This document shows positions 1 to 5,204 of a stretch of 22,831 nt of DNA, piece by piece. The DNA is from a virus, in the IMG/VR virus record IMGVR_UViG_3300036829_000074, positions 1 through 22,831 of that record; one strand, given 5' to 3'. The notes below the pieces were generated by a model. The model was given only the letters and a program-made list of their open reading frames with translations, did no database searches and was not told the origin of the DNA. The translations under genes and the position numbers were made by a program. Position 1 is the first letter of the stretch. Each line of letters opens with the position of its first letter.

Positions 1-2
1 AC

Positions 3-356
3 CCGGTGCCGGCCGGTGGGTCGGTGCTCAACACGGTGAACGCGTTCTCCAACCGGATCGGGGAGGTCGGGCACGGTACTCGTACCGCGCCCGCGCTGAA
101 GGCCACCTACGCCGGACACGACCGGGTGGTCATCCTGACCGACGAGCAGGCGTTCAACGGGGGCTGGCACGGCAACGTGTCCGACCAGGTGCCGGCGCAC
201 ATCCCGGTCTACGCTTTCAACCTCGCGGGATACGAGAAGGGGATGCTGCCGGGCAAGGGCAACCGGCACCAGCTGGGCGGCCTGACGGACTCGACCTTCA
301 AGATGATCCCGATGCTGGAAGCCGGCCGTGACGGCCGCTGGCCCTGGGAGGGGTAG
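3..356 (+). CDS. TROVE (Ro60-like) RNA-binding protein, C-terminal fragment
   Basis: The frame is open at the left edge of the window, so only the last ~117 residues are seen and the true start lies outside. The fragment matches the C-terminal von Willebrand A half of Ro60/TROVE proteins. It has a core strand ending VVILTDEQ, then IPVYAFNLAGY, then a basic stretch followed by GGLTD and a final MIPMLEAG...WPW, the order and ending typical of actinobacterial TROVE proteins. Ro proteins are ring-shaped; the HEAT-repeat part binds misfolded RNA ends and Y RNAs, and the vWA part closes the ring. The metal-site DxSxS motif and the whole HEAT ring would lie upstream and cannot be checked. Ro orthologues are known in some actinobacteriophages. 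The frame ends 4 bases before the next gene, so the two are probably co-transcribed. The family call is firm; the function in this phage is unknown. Confidence 0.85.
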   Translation, partial: PVPAGGSVLNTVNAFSNRIGEVGHGTRTAPALKATYAGHDRVVILTDEQAFNGGWHGNVSDQVPAHIPVYAFNLAGYEKGMLPGKGNRHQLGGLTDSTFKMIPMLEAGRDGRWPWEG

Positions 357-360
357 GACG

Positions 361-549
361 ATGCGTAGCAGTATGGGTCGCCGCCAGATCACCAACGATG
401 GACACGAGCAGGACATCCACACCGGCTGGCGGCGCCTGTACTGCTACGCGAAGCGCGCTGGCGCCGCGTCCTACACGAAGCGTCGGACTCGGCGCCGGGA
501 GCGGCGCGAGGGCAAGTTGGAGGTGAGCAAGCGATGCGAGGAGGCATGA
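361..549 (+). CDS. Small very basic protein of unknown function (62 aa)
   Basis: An ATG start at 361 follows a strong GGGAGGGG ribosome site at about 347-354. An earlier in-frame start at 328 would overlap the TROVE gene and lacks such a site. The product is rich in Arg and Lys. It has a middle motif TGWRRLYCY and a C-terminal basic block reading KRRTRRRERREGK. Small proteins with a 'TGWR...' core and an 'RRxRRERR' tail are familiar, as far as I recall, in actinophage accessory regions, but I know no function. The charge suggests nucleic-acid contact, which is inference only. Its end overlaps the next start by 16 bases, indicating translational coupling. Confidence 0.7.
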   Translation: MRSSMGRRQITNDGHEQDIHTGWRRLYCYAKRAGAASYTKRRTRRRERREGKLEVSKRCEEA

Positions 550-824
550 GCGAGCCGGGCACTCTGACGTTCTTCGAGGTCGTCAAGCGCTACATGGAGC
601 GTGCTGGCGTCCAGCGCATCGACCGCGTCATCTCCGTCGATCAGGAGACGACCTGGGGCGGCTACTGCGAGACGTGCGCCTTCTCCGACATCGAGGTGCA
701 CATCGTCTACGAGGACGAGACCACCGCGCAGACCACGCACGTCCTGCACGACATCGACCTCGGAGAGTTCATCCGGAAGCTCGACGACCTCACCGCCGAC
801 ATGAAGCACGAACGAGGGTTTTGA
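534..824 (+). CDS. Hypothetical acidic phage protein (96 aa)
   Basis: The start at 534 is chosen because GGAGG at 519-523 lies ten bases upstream. A second ATG at 546 has an AGGAGG only one base away, too close to serve it, although it cannot be ruled out. The product is acidic, with a CETC pair near residue 43 in the context WGGYCETCAFSDIEV. The spacing of hydrophobic residues, EVHIVYEDE then THVLHDIDLGEFIRKLDDL, suggests a small alpha/beta fold with a C-terminal helix. I do not recognise the family. It overlaps the upstream basic gene and is the last plus-strand CDS before the tRNA, so it belongs to the same accessory transcription unit. Confidence 0.7.
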   Translation: MRGGMSEPGTLTFFEVVKRYMERAGVQRIDRVISVDQETTWGGYCETCAFSDIEVHIVYEDETTAQTTHVLHDIDLGEFIRKLDDLTADMKHERGF

Positions 825-853
825 GGTAGTCTCGCATCGCTGACGGCAAAGAA

Positions 854-888
854 CTGCCCCGCTTTCCTGTGGAGGGCGGGCGGGGCGG
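854..888 (+). other. GC-rich hairpin between gene and tRNA
   Basis: The arms CTGCCCCGC (854-862) and GCGGGGCGG (880-888) can pair as nine pairs, one of them a T-G wobble, around a 17-base loop. It sits after the stop at 824 and just before the tRNA at 902. There is no following T run, so it is not a standard intrinsic terminator. It could be a Rho-independent-like brake, a processing signal for the tRNA leader, or chance in GC-rich DNA. Confidence 0.3.
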
Positions 889-901
889 TGCCGACAGGCA
901 T

Positions 902-974
902 AGCGGGGTGGTGCAGTTGGTAGCACGCTGGGCTCATAATCCAGAGGTCGCGGGTCCGAGTCCCGCCCCCGCAA
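902..974 (+). tRNA. tRNA-Met (anticodon CAT), partly initiator-like
   Basis: A complete 73-base cloverleaf is visible. Acceptor arms are 902-908 and 967-973. The D stem is GTGC/GCAC with an 8-base loop. The anticodon stem is CTGGG/TCCAG with loop CTCATAA, placing CAT at 935-937. The variable loop is AGGTC and the T stem is GCGGG/CCCGC. The discriminator is A974, and no CCA is encoded (ACT follows). Position 1 (A) cannot pair with position 72 (A); an unpaired 1-72 is the hallmark of bacterial initiator tRNA. The anticodon-stem GGG at 29-31 is also initiator-like, but its partners are TCC, giving one G-U pair, and the D stem has the elongator-type U11-A24. The T loop is TCCGAGT, with C where position 55 is normally T. 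It may be a degenerate host-derived initiator tRNA or a specialised phage tRNA. Confidence 0.9.
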
Positions 975-1359
975 CTGAGAGACGCTGACGAAGCCGTCTC
1001 ATGTATTCCGCGTTCGCCGCACGACACGAAGTGCACCGGCACCTGTACTCGTCCTTGCGGGTGTAGCGAGCGCGAGTCCCATGCTCGGGGATGGAAGCCT
1101 GCTCTGCGCGGGTCTTCGCTTTGTGGTGCTCCCTGCAAAGCACCTGACACTTGGCCAGTTCCGCCTCCCTCTTCTCGACCGAGAGGCTCCATATGCGAGC
1201 CGGTTCCATGGCCTTGATCGAGGGGTCGACGTGGTCCACCTGAAGATCACTGGTGGACCCGCAGACAGAACATGGACCGTGCTCCCTGAGCCATGCGTCA
1301 CGACGTCGCTTGATCCAGGCAAGTTGGTAGTCACGCTTGGCTTGGCCGACGTACACCAT
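934..1359 (-). CDS. HNH endonuclease (141 aa)
   Basis: A small HNH nuclease of the free-standing phage type. A Zn-knuckle cysteine pair C30xxC33 is followed by the catalytic DH pair (D42-H43) in VDHVDP. Then come C75 and H78-H79 in CQVLCREHHKAKT, which complete the zinc site and the alpha helix of the beta-beta-alpha-metal fold. Residues 93-120 hold a second Cys motif (CRCTSC followed by RAANAEY), a tail common in actinophage HNH proteins. The last ~13 residues are encoded by the complement of the tRNA gene, and the stop falls in the tRNA anticodon loop. Relatives, as I recall them, end soon after the RAANAEY segment, so this extension is probably read-through into the tRNA. The gene opposes its plus-strand neighbours and has its own likely promoter. 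It may be a homing-type or packaging-linked nuclease; neither can be decided here. Confidence 0.85.
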   Translation of the reverse strand: MVYVGQAKRDYQLAWIKRRRDAWLREHGPCSVCGSTSDLQVDHVDPSIKAMEPARIWSLSVEKREAELAKCQVLCREHHKAKTRAEQASIPEHGTRARYTRKDEYRCRCTSCRAANAEYMRRLRQRLSVAGAGLGPATSGL

Positions 1360-1365
1360 GGTTCG

Positions 1366-1371
1366 ATTATA
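1366..1371 (-). promoter_or_regulatory. Candidate -10 element for the HNH gene
   Basis: On the minus strand this reads a perfect TATAAT, and its 3' end is six bases before the HNH ATG at 1359. Transcription would begin at or next to the start codon, giving a leaderless mRNA, a layout common in actinobacteria. No convincing TTGACA-like -35 sits 16-18 bases upstream, and no ribosome site is present before the ATG, which agrees with leaderless expression. Confidence 0.45.
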
Positions 1372-1460
1372 TCCGCGTCACGTCTGCTGAGTATCTGCTA
1401 CGCTCGAACTCCGGCAGGGCGCGCAAGCGAGTCAACCTCTGGGTGCACATACTTGTTGGC

Positions 1461-1476
1461 AGGGCCTTCGGGTCCT
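1461..1476 (+). other. Short hairpin with UUCG tetraloop
   Basis: AGGGCC (1461-1466) pairs with GGTCCT (1471-1476), six pairs including one G-U, around TTCG closed by a C-G pair, the very stable cUUCGg tetraloop. It lies in the 168-base non-coding stretch between the divergent HNH and 1528 genes. There is no T run after it. It could be a weak terminator or a leader structure of the 1528 gene. Confidence 0.3.
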
Positions 1477-1481
1477 CCCTG

Positions 1482-1506
1482 ACCGGCTACCCAACCTCAC
1501 CGGCTA
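1482..1506 (+). repeat. Direct repeat ACCGGCTA x2, 17-bp spacing
   Basis: ACCGGCTA occurs at 1482-1489 and again at 1499-1506, ending 21 bases before the ATG at 1528. The second copy runs into the palindrome GGCTAGCC. Two identical sites about 1.6 helical turns apart just before a gene could be an operator, but eight-base repeats also occur by chance, and the intervening sequence is not conserved. Confidence 0.25.
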
Positions 1507-1527
1507 GCCCACGTCACGGGCACCGAC

Positions 1528-1809
1528 ATGACAGAGCAAGGTCCACCGCGCATCCGCGCGGACAAGCTCGACTTCAGCCAGTTTCACCCGCTCGACCATT
1601 GGCCGGGCTCCGCGTACTGCCGCGGCCTCTACGGCGGTACGCGCAACCACCTGAAGATGGCCTGGGACTACCGCTGGAGCGGCCGGCTGGCCGGCGCGAC
1701 GCTCTGCCGAATCGGGCGCCACGACGTGACCACCGCCTGGCGGCAGGGCCTGGACGACGAGTGGACCTCCTGGCGGGTCTGCCGCAACTGCGCCTACCGG
1801 CCCGACTAG
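1528..1809 (+). CDS. Hypothetical Cys/Trp-rich small protein (93 aa)
   Basis: The ORF begins with ATG at 1528 and has only a weak upstream ribosome site. The product is rich in Trp, Arg, His and Cys. It has FHPLDHWPGSAYCRGLYGG near residues 19-37, a single Cys near residue 60 (TLCRIGRH), and a C-terminal WRVCRNCAYRPD. The final CxxC plus the upstream Cys/His residues could bind one zinc ion, but the spacing fits no zinc-finger family I know. I do not recognise the family. It is flanked by the HNH gene on the left and converges with the tail operon; its TAG stop shares the CTAG palindrome with the stop of the opposing gene. Confidence 0.65.
   Translation: MTEQGPPRIRADKLDFSQFHPLDHWPGSAYCRGLYGGTRNHLKMAWDYRWSGRLAGATLCRIGRHDVTTAWRQGLDDEWTSWRVCRNCAYRPD
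1806..1809. other. Convergent stop codons sharing one CTAG palindrome
   Basis: The plus gene ends with TAG at 1807-1809. The minus tail gene ends with TAG read from 1808 down to 1806. Both stops are the same self-complementary tetramer, so the left accessory block and the 21-kb tail operon meet with no spacer. Confidence 0.9.
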
Positions 1810-3647
1810 TTGACGCCTCGCACCCGGCGGTGCCGCCGGTGAGCAGGCGTGAGGGTGAACAGCACCCCCCATCCGCTGCCTGCCTGGGTGAGAGTCGAGG
1901 GCTTGTTCGCGTCCGCCGCGATCGTGGCGGCGGCTTGCTTGGCGGGGATGGCCTGCCCGGCGGTGGCGGGCACGATCGCCCAGTCGTGCGCCCAGGCTGG
2001 TTCGTCAGCCTCGGAGCCGGCGGCAGCCGCAGTGGTAGCGGCAGCCGGCGTGACCGTCGTGGTGTCCGCCTGACCACCCTCCGCCCACGTCAACCCGTCC
2101 GAGCCGCCGGTCACCACACCGATCGTGGTGTTGGTTGCGTTGGTCTCGTGGTAACAGCACGCGATCGCTAGGGCTCCCGCCACCGCGTTGGCGGCCAACG
2201 CAGCGGTCGGACCAAGCACGGTCGTGCTGGTCGCGCTGGCGTAGTTGATCCCCGTAATAGTGTTGGTGTTGTCGGCCGGGTTGGTCATGTCCAGCCCATT
2301 GGGCGGCTGATCAAATATCTCCGTGGTATCGCCCGACACCTTCGAGCCCGAGCATTTAAAGATCTGCGCGGTCATCGTGTCCGTGAGCGTATTCCCGGCT
2401 GCATAGGTCACCGTTGGTGCGGTGTCGCCGGATACCCACGGCCTCGACCAAAGCTGCCACCGCACAGTGTGGACCTGCAGCAGGAGACTTGACGGGTACG
2501 CGCTGTCTGTGCCCGCCGCGAAGGGCATGTGGGTGCTGATAAGTTTATTCCACCCCAAGGCGATGTTCGGCGAAGACGGTGCGCTGTTCGGACCTGGAGC
2601 GGCGGAAGTTGCGGCGGTGGTGCTGGTTGAGTTAATCCCCCGGCTGCTTCGAGCGATGCAGAACATCATGTCGCCGTCGACCAGTCCGCTCGGAAGCCCC
2701 GGAGTCAGATTGATGCCCGTTCCGCCAGAAGTCAAAGGAACTGTCTGGTGCCCCGACGCCTTCGCTCCCCAGGCGACGCCAGAGACCGTGTCCAACCGAT
2801 CCGTCCCGCGCACCTGCACGGAGGTGTCGGTCTCGCCATTATGGTGCGTACGGAAATCGCGGAAGGCGGCCTCACCGTATTCGTTTCGGTCTGTTTCCAA
2901 ACCACCAGTACCGCTGCCGGTCCATTTGGTCTGCAAATACATACCGCATTTAAAGTAGCTATTCGCGCCCGATGTCGCCATTGCCGGCATGTTCACATTG
3001 TCGGTGTTCTTGACGGTCACGGTGTTGCAACTGATCTCGTACCCGGTCACGCCCGAGTGGATAGCGCCGACGTAGATCTTGAGGCGGTACCAGGCGCCCC
3101 ACACGTGCGTAGCCACCAGCTTCGGCCACACGTAGTAGATCGCGTTCCCGCCGCCGTCCACGCCGATCTGCACCCGCGAGGATCCGTTGATCCGGGCGAC
3201 GATCTCGCACAGCCCGCTGGTGGCGAAGTCCGAGCGCGGCTGCATGGCGATCTCGATGATGTCGCCGTTGGCGTCGTGCATCTGCAGCATGACGTAGGAG
3301 GGATGCACGGGTGGCAGGTGCGTGGGCTTCTCCCACACCTCGACCCAGTGATCGCCGGTCAGCGGGTTGAACGCGCGCAGCGTCGTGCCGTCCTGGGCGC
3401 GCTCGCGCCCCTCGGTGCGCGGGAATCCATTGCTGGCGATCACGTCCACGTCCACGTCCGAGCGCAGCATCATCGCGCTGTTGTCCGCCGAGGCGTACAT
3501 GATATTGCTGATGCCGGTCGAGCTAGCTAACGTCGATGGCGTCGCGGTTGTGATGCCGGCGCCCGTCGCGGTCGAGTAGTCTATTTGGTAATTGCTCTTG
3601 CCGGCTCCGACTCCGTAGTTACACCAATCCGCCGCGGGGGTCGCCAT
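1806..3647 (-). CDS. Tail-associated PL7/alginate-lyase-like depolymerase fused to adhesin module (613 aa)
   Basis: Residues ~20-275 resemble the beta-jelly-roll polysaccharide lyases of family PL7 (alginate lyase 2) and its PL20 relatives. Three active-site strands are present in the right order: RTEGRER (R77, E79, R81; family RTELR), QMH (Q122, H124; family QIH) and YFKCGMYLQ (K233, Y237; family YFKAGxYxQ). These enzymes cleave uronic-acid polymers by beta-elimination using the His and Tyr. Residues ~300-605 form a second module homologous to the separate protein at 8860-9645, probably a binding or attachment beta-sandwich. There is no signal peptide, as expected for a virion protein. The ribosome site GAGGAG lies before ATG 3647. 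It is the last gene of the tail operon, a usual place for tail-spike enzymes. The substrate is not predictable from sequence; an unusual HRRHRR-rich end follows the last strand. Confidence 0.75.
   Translation of the reverse strand: MATPAADWCNYGVGAGKSNYQIDYSTATGAGITTATPSTLASSTGISNIMYASADNSAMMLRSDVDVDVIASNGFPRTEGRERAQDGTTLRAFNPLTGDHWVEVWEKPTHLPPVHPSYVMLQMHDANGDIIEIAMQPRSDFATSGLCEIVARINGSSRVQIGVDGGGNAIYYVWPKLVATHVWGAWYRLKIYVGAIHSGVTGYEISCNTVTVKNTDNVNMPAMATSGANSYFKCGMYLQTKWTGSGTGGLETDRNEYGEAAFRDFRTHHNGETDTSVQVRGTDRLDTVSGVAWGAKASGHQTVPLTSGGTGINLTPGLPSGLVDGDMMFCIARSSRGINSTSTTAATSAAPGPNSAPSSPNIALGWNKLISTHMPFAAGTDSAYPSSLLLQVHTVRWQLWSRPWVSGDTAPTVTYAAGNTLTDTMTAQIFKCSGSKVSGDTTEIFDQPPNGLDMTNPADNTNTITGINYASATSTTVLGPTAALAANAVAGALAIACCYHETNATNTTIGVVTGGSDGLTWAEGGQADTTTVTPAAATTAAAAGSEADEPAWAHDWAIVPATAGQAIPAKQAAATIAADANKPSTLTQAGSGWGVLFTLTPAHRRHRRVRGVN
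1824..1839. other. Perfect 7-bp palindromic hairpin at the end of the tail operon
   Basis: CCGGCGG (1824-1830) and CCGCCGG (1833-1839) are exact inverted repeats separated by two bases, only 15 bases from the convergent stop codons. It could act as a two-way transcription brake. There is no T run on either side, and it lies inside the last codons of the 613-residue gene. Confidence 0.3.
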
Positions 3648-3658
3648 CGGTCAACTCC

Positions 3659-5194
3659 TCATGATTGCAGGGTGTACCCGCCGTACAGCCAACCATTTAC
3701 GCAGTACTCACCGATGATGCTCGCGGTCTTTCCCGAAGGGACGACGACCGCACTGGTGGCGTTGTCACTAGTACCTGTCCATCCGGAGAGAGTGACAGTT
3801 CGAGAACCACCGCTTGCGGTGATTTGTACGCGGTAGACGGCAAGTACGGCACCGTTAGCGGGCGCGTTCAGCGTGGTATCGCTACTCAGCGACGCGCAAG
3901 ACCCACCCTTGATCGCGCCGTTCTGCGCGTCCGGATTCAGCGTGGCCGAGTCGGCCAATGTCTCCACCTGACCGGACCAGGCCGGCGCTGGCGCGGGCAC
4001 CCATGACAAGCCAGTGGTCTGCGCCGAATCCGCAATCAATACTTGTGCATCGCTACCAACAGGAAGTCGCGCGACAGTACCCGACCCGGTGGCGGCGTAG
4101 AGATCCCCCACCGCCGCCACGGTAGCCAGATCCACCGCCCCGATAGCGCTGGGTGTTACCGCGTCACCGCCGCCGATGGCGTGTGTGGACGCGTGCACGT
4201 TCGGAGTTCTACTGTCACTCAGTCTGGTGTCGTTACCCGCCGCCGCCTGCACGGAAGTGGTACCCAGCGTGCGCAGCCCCGCCGTGGCGGCGGCTGGATC
4301 GATGAGCGCGGACGCGATCGCGCTAGCTCCGACCGCACCCGCCGCGATGGTGGGGTTCGGGTAGGTGCCCGACAAGGAGCCGGTGGCCGAACCAGTCGGA
4401 GTACGACTGTCGGACAGTCGCGAGTCGTTCCCGATCGTCACTGTGGTCGAGCTGGTGCCCGTCGGAAGCTGCGCGATCGGTACCTTCGTGCTGCCGTCCA
4501 AGCTCGCGTAGCCCGACGCCGCACCCTTGGCGGAGGTGTCCTGCTTGAGGTTGAGCGCGGTCTGCTGGGCGGTGCTGACGGGCTTCGCGGTGTCGGCGGT
4601 GTTGTCCACCGAGCCAAGTCCGACGTCGGACTTGGTCAGCCCGAGCGCGGTCTTCAGGGCGGCGTAGGTCTTGCTGATCCACCCCGAGCCATCAGCGGCC
4701 ATCACGTTGCCGGAGCCGGGCGTGAGCGCGGCGATGCCGGTGAGGTCGGAATCCAGCGGCTGCTTGGCGGCCAGGTGGGTCACCAGGCTGGTGACCTGCG
4801 ACTCCGCCACGGTCAGGTTCGCCTGGTTGACGATGACCGTCGGATTGATCGGGTCGGTGTTGTCGACGTGAATCGAGGTGTCCCCGGCGGTTACCGAGGA
4901 CACCCCGCCGGGCGCGGGATCCACCCAGGCCACGCCGAGCGTCGCCGACGAGTCGGCGGTGAGCACCTTACCGTCGGTGCCGACGGGCAGCGTCGACATG
5001 TCGGCGGCGGCGTGCGCCGCGATCATGTCGCCCTTCGCGGTGGCCAGCGCGTTGACGGCGCCGGCCGCCTCGATGGTGGTCGTCCTGCTGTCCAGCCCAT
5101 CGATCGCGGTGTTGTAGAGCGACAGGTTCTCCGCGTCGATCGGGTCGGAGGTGGTCGGGTCGTTCGTCCAGGAGGGCATCGGGTAGGTCGGCAT
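3659..5194 (-). CDS. Tail fibre protein (511 aa)
   Basis: A long fibre with repeats familiar from phage tail fibres. The N-terminal segment (YPMPSWTNDPTTSDPIDAEN, residues 4-23) resembles the virion-anchoring start of many actinophage fibres. The module LPVGTDGKVLTADSSATLGVAW (~69-90) recurs in degenerate form as LPVGSDAQVLIADSAQTTGLSW near the C-terminal third. VGLGSVDNTADTAKPVST (~191-208) is a widespread fibre repeat. NDSRLSDSRTP (~256-266) recurs once more downstream, and SGTYPNPTIA (~275-284) is another common fibre element. The last ~100 residues differ and probably form the receptor-contact head. It begins behind AAGGAG at ATG 5194. It lies between the 20-residue-repeat protein and the lyase, so it is part of the adhesion end of the operon. 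Confidence 0.8.
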   Translation of the reverse strand: MPTYPMPSWTNDPTTSDPIDAENLSLYNTAIDGLDSRTTTIEAAGAVNALATAKGDMIAAHAAADMSTLPVGTDGKVLTADSSATLGVAWVDPAPGGVSSVTAGDTSIHVDNTDPINPTVIVNQANLTVAESQVTSLVTHLAAKQPLDSDLTGIAALTPGSGNVMAADGSGWISKTYAALKTALGLTKSDVGLGSVDNTADTAKPVSTAQQTALNLKQDTSAKGAASGYASLDGSTKVPIAQLPTGTSSTTVTIGNDSRLSDSRTPTGSATGSLSGTYPNPTIAAGAVGASAIASALIDPAAATAGLRTLGTTSVQAAAGNDTRLSDSRTPNVHASTHAIGGGDAVTPSAIGAVDLATVAAVGDLYAATGSGTVARLPVGSDAQVLIADSAQTTGLSWVPAPAPAWSGQVETLADSATLNPDAQNGAIKGGSCASLSSDTTLNAPANGAVLAVYRVQITASGGSRTVTLSGWTGTSDNATSAVVVPSGKTASIIGEYCVNGWLYGGYTLQS

Positions 5195-5204
5195 TCAGCT
5201 CTCC

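Noticed and set aside
838-990. CGCTGACG direct repeats at 838-845 and 983-990 flanking the tRNA
   Set aside because: Eight bases is short for GC-rich DNA, and with no integrase in the window there is no support for attachment sites or an inserted element.
979-1000. GAGACG/CGTCTC hairpin after the tRNA as a terminator
   Set aside because: Only six pairs with a 10-base loop and no T run, and it lies within the HNH coding region.
471-1192. Minus-strand ORFs crossing the 534 gene and tRNA
   Set aside because: They overlap the plus-strand genes, whose ribosome sites and coupling are better, and a tRNA-derived GTRTRDLW-like stretch shows that part is read from the tRNA complement.
1849-2073. Plus-strand ORF resembling a signal or membrane segment
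   Set aside because: It lies antisense within the lyase gene, and its Ala/Val-rich content mirrors that gene's Ala/Thr-rich end.
1443-2171. 242-residue plus-strand ORF spanning 1528-1809
   Set aside because: A different frame from the better-supported 1528 gene, Arg/Pro-rich, and it runs into the antisense of the lyase.
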